DNA from: Thermomucor indicae-seudaticae | Lineage: Eukaryota > Mucoromycota > Mucoromycetes > Mucorales > Lichtheimiaceae | Length of the DNA stretch: 60,960 bases | Assembly (NCBI GenBank): GCA_000787465.1 | Contig: JSYX01000121.1 | Coordinates: forward strand, 1 to 60,960 | Reading direction: 5' to 3' | In this document: positions 12,976-24,592 of the stretch, piece after piece | Position numbering within the stretch: position 1 is the first letter of the stretch | How the letters are laid out: each line of letters opens with the position of its first letter | The notes under the pieces: generated by a model | What the model was told of the DNA's origin: nothing | The model's input: only the letters and a program-made list of their open reading frames with translations | Database searches by the model: none | Position numbers and translations under genes: made by a program

Positions 12976-15900
12976 ATGTCTCTTCACCCATACCAACAGC
13001 CACCACCGCCATTAGTTACGAACAGCAACAGTTTTGGTCGACCTACTTCTGCCGATGACGAGATCACCCAGTTGCGAGCGCATATTGAACAACTATGGAA
13101 GATCATTCAGAAGCAACGAGCGCGGATTCAGAGCCTTTTGAAGGACAATGTTAGGCTAGCTGCTGAGCGTGATGGCATACTCGACAAGTACCAGACGCTC
13201 GAGAAAGAATTAGGAATACGTCAACAGAGGCAGCGTGCGGCTTCCATCCTCATCTCGCCCGAGATGCTGCGTGAGATCGCAGAAGCTGAAGATGGACTCA
13301 CGACACCATCAGAGGCTACAGCACCACCCGTCGATTTTTCTCCTCCCGCAGGTGTACCAACTATTGTCACGACCAACCTTGGAATGTCCAGTCCAATACC
13401 GCCTCCTCGGTCGCCGTTCCGCTCAGTCAGGGAAAATAATAATAAACCGTCAGGGCCAGAACCTCAGCAGCAAGATGTTCGGGTGGCACAGAAAGACCCA
13501 GCATCATCCCAGCAGCAGAATCAACGTGCTGCCAAACAGTTTACGTTACCGCAGTTATCCTTTGATGCATCATCCTCACCAACAGACTCACCAGCGACGC
13601 CATCATCACCTACGCAGGACGCTAGCCAGACGGCTAAAGCGAGAAAGGCCAGAGCTCGAGAAAGCATGATGCCCCCCCCACGATCGAACTTGCTCGACTA
13701 TGATCCCACTATGCGTGCGGCATCACCTCCATTGCCAAGACATCCACGCCATTCGCTCTATATGCCGACCACGCGCAGTAACAGCTCAGATAGTGGCAGA
13801 CCGTCTGGGCGCGGAGATGATAATAACGAAGACTTGGTCTCTCCACAGTTGCCGCCCAACCCGCCGGAGATCCAAGAACCAAGTGACCTTGACCAACAAC
13901 AGCAGTCATTAAATCTGGCTAACATCGCTGTCAAGGTGATCGGCTCCAATATCAAGGTGAACGAACGTGGCAAAGAGGTGATTTCTTTTATTATTTCGGT
14001 CGGTGACATTAGACCTGGCGCAGAAGGAGAGCCAACCCAAAATGACTTTCACGAGCGCTGGCGCGTGGAAAAGCTATACTCAGACTTTTTAGCTTTGGAC
14101 ACTAAGGTAAATCGTAATAATAAAATGCAGGGTTTCCGTTTGAGCAGTTTCACTAAGTAACACCATGTTTAACCAGCTTAAAGCCCAACAAAACCAAGCC
14201 GCTACCAGTCGTATTGCCAAGTTACCAGACAAGGCGCTTTTCACTACTCATGCACCGAGCAAAGTAGACCAGCGCAAGGCAAGTGTCTCTTTCCTTTTCG
14301 AAAGCAGAAAATGGAGGTCTAAAATACAGTGATCAGGCTGCCTTGGAGCAATATTTGCAGCACGCTGTTTCGCTGCCCTGGGATGATCCGTCAGATCTGT
14401 GCGAATTCTTGAGCACCGATGTGGTCGATCATGACGTTTTCGTGGTAAAAGAAACAAAGTTTTGGCCCGTGATACATTAACCCTCACCACCTTTGATCAT
14501 TTTAGGCAACAGGCAAGAAGGAAGGCTATCTGACTAAGCGGGGCAAAAATTTCGGCGGTTGGAAATCGAGATATTTTGTCCTCAACGACGATGTCATTGA
14601 TTACTATGAATCCGTACGTGTATATCACATGTGTGCATGTGGTATAAATTAGAAGCTTATGCTTCCGGTGTTTTTGTAGAAAGGAGGCAGTCATCTTGGT
14701 ACCATTCGGCTCACGAATGCTCAGGTTGGTCGACAGACTTCTAGCGTGACACCAACAGGGGACGATGCAAATAGCGTCTATCGACATGCTTTTCTATTGA
14801 TGGAACAGCGGCGTGCTGGTTCCACACATGTTGTACGCCATATTCTATGCGCAGAGTCCGACAAGGACCGAGACGAGTGGGTGGATGCCATTGTGCAAAA
14901 CATCCGCTTTGACAACGAGCCACCGTCAGAATTGTTGAAGGGCAAAAAAGATAAGCAGCCAAAGAAGGGAGGACGCAAGCTGTCGAAAGGCGAAATACGA
15001 ACTATTTCTGCCGTCCCAGTTAGTCAGCTGAAGCAAGACCAAGAGAATGAAAAGTTGACTTCAGTGCCTACGGTTATGGAGCCAGAAGCGGTAGTAGGAG
15101 TAGCGATCAGCAGTGGTGTCGGTCCAACTCCCTCAGTATCCAGCGAAAGCACCGATTCATCCCTCTTATCGACATCCCTTCCAAGCGCGGCTTCCGGATG
15201 GCCAGAAGGACGGGCAAGCCTTGACCACGGTCGCAGTCTTAATACGCCACAGCAACCTCTTATTCGTCGAAGCTCGATGGTCAACCTGCTAAACTCGCAG
15301 GAAGAGGAACCGCAACCGCCACCACAGAGAGCGTTGTCGCCCACTCCTGGAAGAACGAGTGAAGACTCACCAGAGGACGGTAGTAGTAATAACGACAAGA
15401 AGCCCAAGAACAAAGCCAATCGGATGACGTTCTGGGGCAAGAAAATGTTTAGTAGTAGTAGCAGCAGCAGCAGCAGTAACAACAATAATAATAATGATAA
15501 CAGCTCGGATAACTCTGGTCCCAACGCTCCACGACCATCCACTTCTTCCTCGAACACGTCCGACAAGACAAGCACGTCAACGACCTCAGGATTCCGTAGC
15601 TTCCTGTCGCGGTCATCGAACGACTCAAATGATCGCAGCAAACAAGCACCACCTTCGCCACAGCCTGAAGTACCCGGTCCCAAACAAGTCTTTGGCGTTC
15701 CATTGGAAGAAGCCGTACGAGTGTCGCGTGTTGTAGAAGGTTATGAACTGCCTTCTGTAGTGTACCGTTGTATCGAATACCTGGATGCCAAGAATGCAGT
15801 AATGGAAGAAGGTCTGTATCGCTTAAGCGGAAGCAGTACCGTCATAAAGAACTTGAGGCAAAAGTTCAATAAGGAAGGCGACGTGAATCTTTTGGCTTCC

Positions 15901-16698
15901 AAAGAAGAATACGACGTACATGCTATAGCAGGTCTGCTAAAGATGTGGCTCCGGGAACTACCCACGAGCGTCTTGACGCGAGAGTTGCGGACGGACTTTT
16001 TGCATGTCATTGATCTTCTTGATCGAAAAGACCGGGTGAACGAGTTGGGACGCCTAGTATCTCAACTGCCGCTTGCAAACTATACGCTTCTTCGTGCATT
16101 AACCGCGCATCTAATCCGTGTTGTACAGCATTCGGACGTTAACAAGATGACGATGCGCAACGTCAGTATTGTGTTCTCGCCGACGCTGGGTATCCCTGCC
16201 ATGATATTCAACCTTTTCATGAGCGAATTCGATTATGTCTTTTGGACAACTGAGGAAGGCGATGCAGCACCGCGCAGGGTTGAAGAAGAAGAAGGGAATA
16301 ATAAGGAAGACAGTCGGAAAGAAAGCGACGCACAAACTACACCAGCAGCTACTGCTAGTACTTCCGAAACAGACCAGAAGCCTAATGTGAAGCTTGGACG
16401 AACTCCTACCCTCAAGTTACGCGAAGAAGGCGGGCGCAGCAATCGCAATAGTGTCAGCTATCTTGATGGTGCGCCGTCTGCAATTGTAGAGCTGGAGAGG
16501 CACATGGACGGTAAGCTTAGGGACTGACTGATCATCCATTATGGATGCACTGATAAACTTTCATAAAAAGGTCGCCCGGTTTTGGATGAGGATGAAGATG
16601 AAGTAGACGAACTGGCACTAAGCGCACAAGAACCCACTGAGAATAAGCCCGAAATATCATTATCCCAGGACCAGGAAAAGGTCATTATTACAGCCTAA
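12976..16698 (+). CDS. PX-PH-RhoGAP protein (Bem3-like)
   Basis: Proteins of this layout bind phosphoinositides through PX and PH domains and switch off Cdc42/Rho GTPases at sites of polar growth. Six exons join in frame: 12976-14106, 14177-14278, 14337-14444, 14506-14613, 14680-16510 and 16571-16698, giving 1135 residues. An N-terminal coiled coil spans about residues 25-85, followed by a proline/serine-rich linker. PX is about residues 313-440, PH about 449-560 (starts KKEGYLTKRGK; contains WKSRYFVL), and RhoGAP about 820-1010. The RhoGAP has the arginine-finger motif EGLYRLSG, then LLKMWLRELP and NKMTMRNVSIVFSPTL. The linker before RhoGAP has Ser/Asn runs. Intron 2 uses a GC donor. Domain order matches yeast Bem3. 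The function as a Cdc42 GAP is inferred from the family. Confidence 0.9.
14279..14336 (+). other. GC-AG intron in RhoGAP gene
   Basis: This 58-nt intron begins GCAAGT after AAG and ends GATCAG. Removal joins the PX segment VDQRK to AALEQYLQ in frame. No nearby GT donor restores the PX reading frame. Confidence 0.8.
15449..15500 (+). repeat. AGT/AGC/AAC triplet tract in RhoGAP linker
   Basis: Runs of AGT, AGC and AAC/AAT triplets encode about ten Ser followed by several Asn in the linker before the RhoGAP domain. On the opposite strand the same tract creates a spurious leucine-rich open frame. Confidence 0.75.
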
Positions 16699-17195
16699 GG
16701 ATACTCCATATATCGCTACTTACTCGCCCTACCGTAAATTGACTTTTTTGTACACTAAGTTTAACGTTTTGTCCTTTCTTCCTAGTAATCTATAAAACTT
16801 ACTTGACCTAATGATCGGTCGTTTTCTGTGATCATGCATCCGCCTCTTTTGCTTTATATGCAAAGCACCCTTGGTGCATCAACGCTGAGATATCTTTGCG
16901 CCTTTTTGAGAGTCTTCCAGTTCTATCACAGGATCAGATCAAAGACAAGGAGTGATTCCGACACACACTTGAGCATTTGGACGCGTGCTTCCGTTATGAT
17001 ATTATATTTGGGTTCTTGAATACGACAAGACATGCAGCCATTGTTTTCCCACTTTACCATATCCATATAACAGAACCCCCCTTTCCCCTATATTGCACTA
17101 TATCTTTTGCTAAAATTTCCTGCTTATATCAAATTTTCCCTTCCTTCTCTTTCCTTTTTTTCCTTTCTTTCCCTTAACTCTACCAGTAACGATAC
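16699..17195. promoter_or_regulatory. Intergenic region before NIPA gene
   Basis: This 500-bp gap lies between tandem plus-strand genes. The last 110 bp before the NIPA start codon are strongly T/C-rich, as in many fungal core promoters and 5' leaders. No distinct motif or RNA gene is seen. Confidence 0.4.
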
Positions 17196-19021
17196 ATGGC
17201 CGGCGGCGATTCCGTCATTAACTTTGTAATTGGCGTGTTCGTCTCATTAGGTTAGCATGTTGCCACGAATCTCGCAGGAAAAAGAAACGGACGGTTCATT
17301 CTTTCTTAGGTGCTTCGTTTCTGGATGCACTCGGCCTCAACTTGCTCAAACTGGATCACGTCAAGGAAGCTAAAAAGTCACCAGCTGAGCAGCGTTCAGA
17401 CTGTGGTCGACCACTTTGGCATATCGGCCTTTATACCTACATTGCAAGTCAATTAATCGGAAGCACGATTGCTCTCAGTAAGTCTCTCTCTATCCTCTCT
17501 CTAATATATCATCACGCATAGACTGATCTTTTTTCTGTTAGATTACCTCAAGACGCAGGTAATAGAGAAATTATGCCCGAAATATGTGCGACCTTCCCTA
17601 AATAGCAACTTCATAGTGGGTTGCTCCGCTCGGCAGCGTTGCTCTGATTTACAATTTCTTGTTTGCAAAGATCCTGGTGGGCACCAAAATCACACGTAAG
17701 GATGTCCTGGGAACTTGCGTGGTAGTCGCATCCGTCATATGGATTGTAGTTTTTGGTGGCATGTACAATGGCCAAGACCGTAAGTCAAAGAAGGCCGTGA
17801 TATACAAGTGTATGCAACTGATCGCCCGTTTTAGCGGAAGAGACGATTTCTCTAGAGAATCTAAAGTCATTATTCACGCGCACGATCTTTATCATTTACT
17901 TTAGTGCACTCAACATCTTGACCTTTTCTGGCCTCGTGTTTGCAATCTGGTCACGGTGGACACTGGGAGACGATGCCCGGAAACGAAAGAGCCAGCTGTT
18001 TGTCGGCATGAAACCCAAAAAGATGCGGCGAATCGTTGGCTTAATGTTTAGCCTTGATGGCGGTATGCTTGCAAGCGAGACATTGTTATTGGCCAAAAGC
18101 GGGTTAGTGGTACACATCCCTGACTTTTTATTATTTTTGGATGCCACTGATCAACTTCTTTAGAGTCAAGCTGTTTACCCTGTCTGTGAGCTCGCAAGTC
18201 AACCAGTTTACGGATAACACGAGCCGATTTATCCTTTTGGCACTAGTCGTCACAGCTATCTTACAGGTGAGAGAGATATATATAGAATGAGAAGCATGTC
18301 ACTGCTATTATTAACACGCCCATGTGACAATCAGGTCTACTGTTTAAACACGGCACTAAAGCTCTATACTTCTGTGGTAGTTGTACCTGTCTTTTATGGA
18401 ACATACACGGCTCTAGGTCTCGTGAATACCATTATTTATCTTGACGAAATCGGCAACTATCCAGGTTGGGCGATCGCACTCGTCTTTATTGGTATTGGCG
18501 TTTTGATCTACGGAGTCTATCTTCTCAGCTCCAAGCCAGACCCCTCCCATCCTCATCGGGACGCGGACGATGAAGACGAAGAGCACCATCAGGATCTGAC
18601 GCCGCTTAATAATGATACAGCGATAGAAGAACGCCTTTTTCGCCGTAGTGATAACAAATCATGGCCTACAGCAAAGGACGAAAAATACCAGCTGAAGCAA
18701 ATGGATCCTTGTTACTTGGTCGATTACGTGTCCTCGTCTTCTCCAGCATTACCAGAAGCAAGCAGTAGTCGATCCTTGGCAGATCAGCCTTCACTGGAGA
18801 TAGCCGAGGACAAAAAACGGTTATTGTCTGTCCGTAAATATTGGACTCGCTTTCAACGACCTTCATCGGCAGAATCAACAGCTACATCTTCTTGCCCCAT
18901 TGCCATGGACCTCATTCAACGAACAAGTACAACAGATACACCAATATCACCATCACAGACATCCGATAGCCATATTCATTACAGCAGCCCAGACTCAACA
19001 ACAATCAAAGTCAGTCCATAA
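17196..19021 (+). CDS. NIPA-type (DUF803) magnesium transporter
   Basis: NIPA-family proteins are multi-pass membrane proteins linked to Mg2+ transport in animals and plants. The start codon at 17196 opens a first membrane helix (SVINFVIGVFVSLG). About six introns are removed at GT-AG sites, for example exon joins SLG/ASFLDALG, LKTQ/WVAPLGS and NGQD/PEETISLEN. Family landmarks include WVAPLGSVALIYN, GTKITRKDVLGT, GGMLASETLLLAKSG and VYCLNTALKLY with PVFYGTYT. About eight or nine hydrophobic helices span the first two-thirds. The last roughly 160 residues are a soluble, acidic and serine-rich tail (DDEDEEHHQD near its start). The tail end at 19021 converges on the CABLES-like gene only about 170 bp away. 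Confidence 0.88.
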
Positions 19022-19189
19022 CCAGTGTATCATAATGCTTCATCAATCACGCAACACGGTCCCCCTTTTTCTCTTTTTCCATCGTCTTGTAAAAAGAATA
19101 TCGTGTCTAATATACAACCCTCTTCTTCTTGCAATTAAAAGAGTGCAAACACTTTATTTCTGTATTTCTGCTTCGATCTGGGTGTTGTT

Positions 19190-21026
19190 TCACGTCCGTT
19201 TGACTTTGTAAAATGTGGATGTACCAAGGTAATCCTCGATGCTCTTGTAATCTTTGGTACAGAGTGTTAGATGAATCAGGACAATGAAATAGAAGGGACA
19301 ACGCAGCTTACCAAGCACTTGGAATATTCGTTCAAAGTGAGGCATGAATTCGCGGCTAGGAATGTAAAGGTTGAATTCGAGATCAGCAAAGACAGCAAAT
19401 TCATGTTCCCGAACTTCTTTCGAGTCCACATCCAATTCATCGTCGATAGCCTAAAATGTAATGTTATTCAAGGTAATCATCATATCCGGTCGACAAGATA
19501 ACTGACTCACCTGGAATAGAGGCTCAAACCAAGTGCCTTTGGCCTCATTCACTTTGGTTGCTAAAAACAAGCAGCATGCTACATATAATCATCATCAGTA
19601 TGCCTATACATGCCTTTAAAGGAGCACCAGTTTTCTTACCAGCAATCAATTTCCTGTTCTTCTTTGTAACCACGTTCTACAAGGAGTAAGCGAATAATTC
19701 TCAGACTATATACATCACAAGAACTAAATTTACCTTGATCACTAGCTTCTCAAAGTACACAAAAGCATGAGCCACACTTGATATCTCCAAATCCACTGCC
19801 TTTCCGATCTCTGTCAAGTGCGCCTTAATGGATCGAATCTTGCTAAGTGTAATCTCGGGTGGTATTTCGGGATGCATAAGGCGAAATTGGTCATTGAGTT
19901 CTCGCTTTAGATCAGAAGGTCTAGAGACCGTACCCTATCAAAAAGTTTTGGGCTTTAGGGAACCTGCTCCCCAATGGTCATGATGACTCTTACCTGAGAA
20001 CTTGAGAGATAACCAAACTTATTGTAGGAATCGTTATCCAGGAAACATGGATCGTATGCACCCTCTGGTATCGGTTGGTTTTCCCTTTACACAATGCACC
20101 GTTAGCAGCTCCAAATAGCAAAGAGTTATGATCACCCCACATACTCCAATGAATGTGAAGGACACAGAAAATGTGCATAAGATTGTGCTGGCCGACGCTT
20201 GTTGTTGTCACCTGCCAACTGCTGTTGCCTATTTGCAGCTTGAGCCTCCACCTTAAGCTGAGACAATGGACTTTTGCTACCTACAGATAGCCACGGTTGA
20301 ACGTTGCTTGTTCGGCTTTACGTTTGCCAGTCGAGAATCTAATCTTTTCGGTATAATAGCGTACTACTGACATGATACCACCGTGGTCATTCTAAGTAGA
20401 ACAGATAAGAGTAAGGTATTATAAACAATCAGAGCCCAACACAGGCGCAAGCGAACCTCTTTATCGGCATGATGGGATTTTTTCTTTATTTTTTCAGAGG
20501 CAATCGGACGCTCGCTGTCCTCTCTGGTCAGTTTGACCTGTTCGCTGCTGCTACTACTCTCGACGGACCATCGACGACGTGATTTCTGCTCTAATTCGGC
20601 CGATGCCGCTACACTTGTCGTCATAACGGGTGGCGCGGCCGCCAATGATGTCGAAGCTGCACGGGCATTTCGTTTATTAATACTTTTTCCTCCGGCAACG
20701 GCTTCACCAGAGACGTTGCTGTCGCTAGAAATAAGAGAGGACGCTTTATTCAATAGATGAGGGCTCATTGTTACTCCTAATCCCAAACACTGTGTCTCAG
20801 TTATGGCAATACCTGCGACGTCTGGAGGCAAACGTCCTGTATCGCCAGTACTGCTGCTGAAATCATGATCGGGTCGTGAGTCGTCTTCTTTGGTGGTGGT
20901 GATTGTTGTTGCAGTGACTTTGTGCGAAATATCGTTTTCGGTGCCAAGTGAAATGTTGGTTAAGAATGAAAGAGCTGCTGGTCTCGAATTGTTACGCCTG
21001 GTTCTACGACTTTTCGTCGTGCCCAT
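19190..21026 (-). CDS. CABLES-like cyclin-box protein
   Basis: Animal CABLES1/2 are cyclin-fold adaptors that link CDKs with tyrosine kinases. The conserved C-terminal half is present here: YDPCFLDND, RPSDLKRELNDQF, ITLSKIRSIK, HAFVYFEKLVIK, KKNRKL and EHEFAVFADLEF then PSREFMPHFERI. Exons are joined by several short introns. One of about 41 nt joins FSTGK to RSKSPLSQL and another of about 51 nt joins SLEYVG to ENQPIPEG. The last exon is 19190 to about 19250. The N-terminal third is disordered and basic, with a Ser-rich block before SEQVKL. The frame stays open to an ATG at 21119, but those 31 codons look like a T-rich leader, so I prefer the ATG at 21026. No kinase or other enzyme domain is present. 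A role in CDK regulation is inference. Confidence 0.8.
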
Positions 21027-22146
21027 TGGCGTATAAACAAAGAAAACCCCCGGAAAGTGGAAATCGAGTAGTGGTCGTGAAAACAGAGAAAACGGTTTCG
21101 ACAGAGTCTGCTGTTTCACCGAGAATCTCTTTCCCCCCCGTTTGAAAAGGAAACAGGAAACTTGTGCTGCGGGTTCACCACCGCCGATAGAGCCTGAATT
21201 TCATCATCCAATCAAAACAGCTCTGCATGCTCTTCCTAAAGTTTTTGTACGTTTCCTTTAGCGGGAAAGACTCGCAAGAAACCTGCTCTGCGAACCCATT
21301 GATCGACCTGCATCATAGTGAAGGTCCACGTAAAACTATAGTAATGTAATGTCTAAATATGGATGACATTGTCTCCGAGCATTGATCGCAAAACTACTGT
21401 AAATGCCTTTGACTGATCACCTACGCCAATGCAAAGTATTCCCGATGATGCATGGTTTCCAGAAATTGCTATTCATCTTGGATTAATTTCTAATGTGCGA
21501 TTCAGCGGCAAGCCTCATCTTTGTGTTAAAGGGTCTTCACAAATTTCTGTAGCATGGGCCCATGGCAATATCGAGAATCATGCAACTCTGAACACCGCGG
21601 TAGTACAAGTTATTGTAAAACGGTCTCGATATCGAGAATCAGTGCATACAATTAGGAGAGTATGATATAATAATAATGCAGAATCTTTCGGGAAATTAGT
21701 ACCTGACTGGGTAGTTCCTAGTAAAGGGTACTTACCCTAGACCACATCTGTCTACATTAGGCTGGTTATTCAATATCCGGGGCGCAGAAATATCACAGCT
21801 GCCTTGGCGACAATGTCGCCCCTGATGCTTAAATTATCAAGAAGTTTGATTTTCTCACCCCAAGTTGCATGATTTCTAAGCTACTGATTGTGCACAATGG
21901 CTTAGTCTTTCAATACAGTCAATCTTAGACAAGGACCGTAAACTTAGTGTATTAGTTGCACTGCTCAAAGCAATTGTTTCAAAGATACGTGTCCTGATCA
22001 TCCGCGGAGTTCACACTCACATTCACATGGAGAACCCAACAATTGGGCATCAAATCACCAAGCTCTGCACGTTCGTTGTTCGGTCTTCTTTGCAACCCCT
22101 CGACTTGTTGATTTGATATAAGAAGCTTTGCGGATATAAATGAGTA
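21027..22146. promoter_or_regulatory. Divergent intergenic region, CABLES-like / acyltransferase
   Basis: This 1.1-kb gap separates two divergent genes and should hold both promoters. An open stretch at 21429-21665 (+, 78 codons) has no recognisable features. A TATA-like GATATAAATGAG lies immediately before the acyltransferase ATG and is probably too close to be its TATA box. No repeat or RNA gene is seen. Confidence 0.4.
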
Positions 22147-23221
22147 ATGATATCATTCAGCAGCTACACATATCACATGTACCATTTTCTGACAGCTCTA
22201 CTGGATGCAGGTACAGCAGCACTGACACGGATCCATTGGACCGCCTGGGCAGTGGTGCCCGCTGCACTTTCTATCATGTACCGTAAGCGCGGCGGTTTCT
22301 ACGTTCGGACGGCTGTGACATTTGCGTGCATCGCCATTGCGACATTATACGGTGTCTTTGCATCGCTGACATACCCGCTCTTTGGAAAAGCACACCTGCT
22401 GAACTGGACCGTGGCTCGTATTTATTATCATCTCGCTGGCCGTCTTCTCGGCTTGTCGGTCACTATCGAAGGAAAAGAGCACATCCGGCCAGAAAGGCCT
22501 GCGGTGTACGTCTCCAATCACCAAGCAAGCCTGGATCTCTTTTACATGGCAAGCGTATTCCCGAAAGCGACGGCTGTTGTTGCTAAAAAGTCTTTAAAGT
22601 ATGTACCTTTCCTTGGATGGTACAGTAAGTATTTATAATGCATGCGACCCCCGGTATCAATGTTAACCCTCCCTTCCATAGTGATTCTAAGCAAGGCCAT
22701 CTTTTTGGATCGTGCCAATCGTGAGAGCGCCGTGAAACAAGCACGTCAAGCCGCTACAGACATCCACAAAAACCAGGCAAGTTAGGCCCCCCTGCTTATT
22801 ATATCACCGGAACCAATTCATTCATACGCTCCCACAGACGAGTGTTTGGCTCTTTCCGGAAGGCACGCGCGGACGACCTACGGAATTAGGTATGCTGCCT
22901 TTCAAGAAAGGCGCATTCTACATGGCTGTCCAAGCGCGCGTCCCGATTGTTCCAGTGATCATTGGAAACTATAACCACTTGTATGACTCGAAAAAGAGAC
23001 GGTTCTTGTCTGGAAACATCAAGATCAAAGGTAAAAATGACACTTTTGAGGACGGGTTACTGAATGGGCGTAACTGTTTCTTCATAGTATTGCCACCCGT
23101 GAGCACCGAAGGAATTCCGGAGGAATCCGCAGCCATAGATGCTTTGACTAATAAAGTACGGGACATGATGATCGCCACCCTCAAAGAAATATCCACATGT
23201 CCCTCTTCACCCCCAAAATAG
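22147..23221 (+). CDS. 1-acyl-sn-glycerol-3-phosphate acyltransferase (PlsC family)
   Basis: The enzyme is predicted to turn lysophosphatidic acid into phosphatidic acid in the endoplasmic reticulum. Four exons join exactly in frame: 22147-22624, 22682-22776, 22838-23030 and 23088-23221, giving 299 residues, a normal family length. Hydrophobic helices at about residues 7-40 and 55-75 precede the catalytic motif NHQASLD (HxxxxD). Motif II lies near FLDRAN, motif III is FPEGTRG, and motif IV surrounds VPIVPVII. Intron 2 has a GC donor. The next gene on the same strand starts about 130 bp downstream. Yeast Slc1 is the obvious functional counterpart. Confidence 0.92.
22777..22837 (+). other. GC-AG intron in acyltransferase gene
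   Basis: This 61-nt intron begins GCAAGT after AACCAG and ends CCCACAG. Splicing joins HKNQ to TSVWLFPEG, which is the expected sequence before motif III. Confidence 0.85.
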
Positions 23222-23352
23222 ACATTATCTCGTACAGACTATACCATAGATCAAATAACCATTGAGTATTACTCGACCAATAAAGTAATGATAGTACGAA
23301 ATTCATGGAAGAGAGTTAGTGAGTGACTTTTTCTCTTTCGCTTCTGCTGTTC

Positions 23353-24150
23353 ATGGAGGGCTTACAGCGCCGGTTTGGAGCAACGAAAAAGACTAATCCT
23401 GAAGATCAGTCCGAATTCCTCGACGAAGAAGGTTTGTGCATCAAAGTTATACCGGTGTTGAACGAAAATTGAACCTTGGGGAATCAGAACAAGAGAAGCT
23501 TTTACAAGATCTCAGGGCTCAAAATGAACGCTCCAACCTTGCGATTCAGGTAGCTCGCGACGATCCCATTTCAACATCATGCATAAACTCATACTCTGGC
23601 TGGCTAGAGGGGACTCGTTTTGATTGACTTTCTGGTATCAGCCATGTAAGCGAATCCATTTCAGTCTGCAATGCGACGTATACGCTAGACTCTTTGATGG
23701 TTTAGATACGCGATTTACTTGCACGACAAGTTATACCCATCCAATGTTTTCGGCATCACCCGTATTCCGGTGCCTTTCAGTTCACCGATATCGTCCATCA
23801 TCGATTGGCCTGAAATCGCTGCGCTTTGCAGTATCGGCGCTGTCTATGCTACCATTTACCTCTTCGTACGTGCCTGTCGTCTTTCTCCTATGCAAGTCAT
23901 CTGGAACGCACCTGCTACAGCACGAGGACTAGGCCAGCCCGGTCCCGTTGTCAGCGGATTGGCTGCCGTCTTGAGTCTGGTCGCACCCTGCCTTGCGCTC
24001 TGGAGCCAAACATCCTGGATAGAGGTCGGGTTCTGGTCGCTGCCATTGATAGCGCTTGGGATGGATCTTTTAGCCCTCAGAATGATGAGCCAGGTCGAAG
24101 GCAAGATCGCAGATTTGGATAAGGCTCGCTACAAATATAAAGGAGCTTAA
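23353..24150 (+). CDS. Unrecognised small membrane protein; one exon junction unresolved
   Basis: I do not recognise the family. Exon 1 starts at ATG 23353 (MEGLQRRFGATKK). A GTTTGT...CAG intron joins its LDEE end to EQEKLLQDLRAQNERSNLAIQ. The last exon runs to the TAA at 24150 and reads YAIYLHDKLYPSNVFG, then a membrane helix around IAALCSIGAVYATIYLFV. Two more hydrophobic helices and a charged tail (KIADLDKARYKYKGA) follow. The join between these parts is not clear. The candidate exon SAMRRI at 23665-23682 runs into TAG and TGA before the YAIYL frame resumes, and no canonical intron of normal size fits the phases. Either a splice I missed, a sequence error or a disabled gene explains this. 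The codon-like pattern of the last exon suggests it was functional recently. Confidence 0.5.
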
Positions 24151-24578
24151 GATTCAACATTATGTTTAATACTGGTCATGACCCTTTTGCTGTTGATTTC
24201 TTTTGCGTGGTAGAAACCTTTATTCTTGTCACTAAAGCCTTTACACGAGGAAAGAATCTCTTCTCAGTTTCGGGCGATAGGATACCTAGTCGAAAACGGC
24301 GAGTCTGCTTATACCCACTGATGCCCCCAAATTGTCGCTTGTAAAAAGTGGTGTTAGATCAAGAGATTCAGTCTCTTTCGCACGAATTTACTGGATGATG
24401 CACTTTACAGAATGTTACCAACGGCGACGGGTATAATTAGGTGTGCTGTTCATACACGATGGGCATCCAGATCAAATGAACCAATTACTTATCAATTATA
24501 TACTTGGTTATTGATTGAAACAATTCAATTCACTAATTGATATCGAAAAAAATGGTCAATTTATCAATTAGTTATCAA
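24151..24578. other. Convergent intergenic region
   Basis: This 430-bp gap lies between the 3' ends of the membrane-protein gene (+) and Sec31 (-). Its right third is very AT-rich and carries the iterated ATCAATTA-like words listed separately. Nothing else is seen. Confidence 0.5.
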
Positions 24579-24592
24579 TTAATTGAATCGAT
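24488..24592. repeat. Iterated ATCAATTA / TTGATTG-like words
   Basis: The words TTATCAATTA, ATTGATTG, CAATTCAATT, AATTGAT and TTATCAATTAGTTATCAATTAATTGA recur in about 100 bp, in both orientations. They overlap the stop codon of the Sec31 gene. They could form hairpins, act as 3'-end signals, or simply be an AT-rich slippage tract. Confidence 0.55.

Noticed and set aside
15024..15683. 219-codon leucine-rich minus-strand frame
   Set aside because: It is the shadow of Ser/Asn triplet runs in the RhoGAP gene; it has no family motif.
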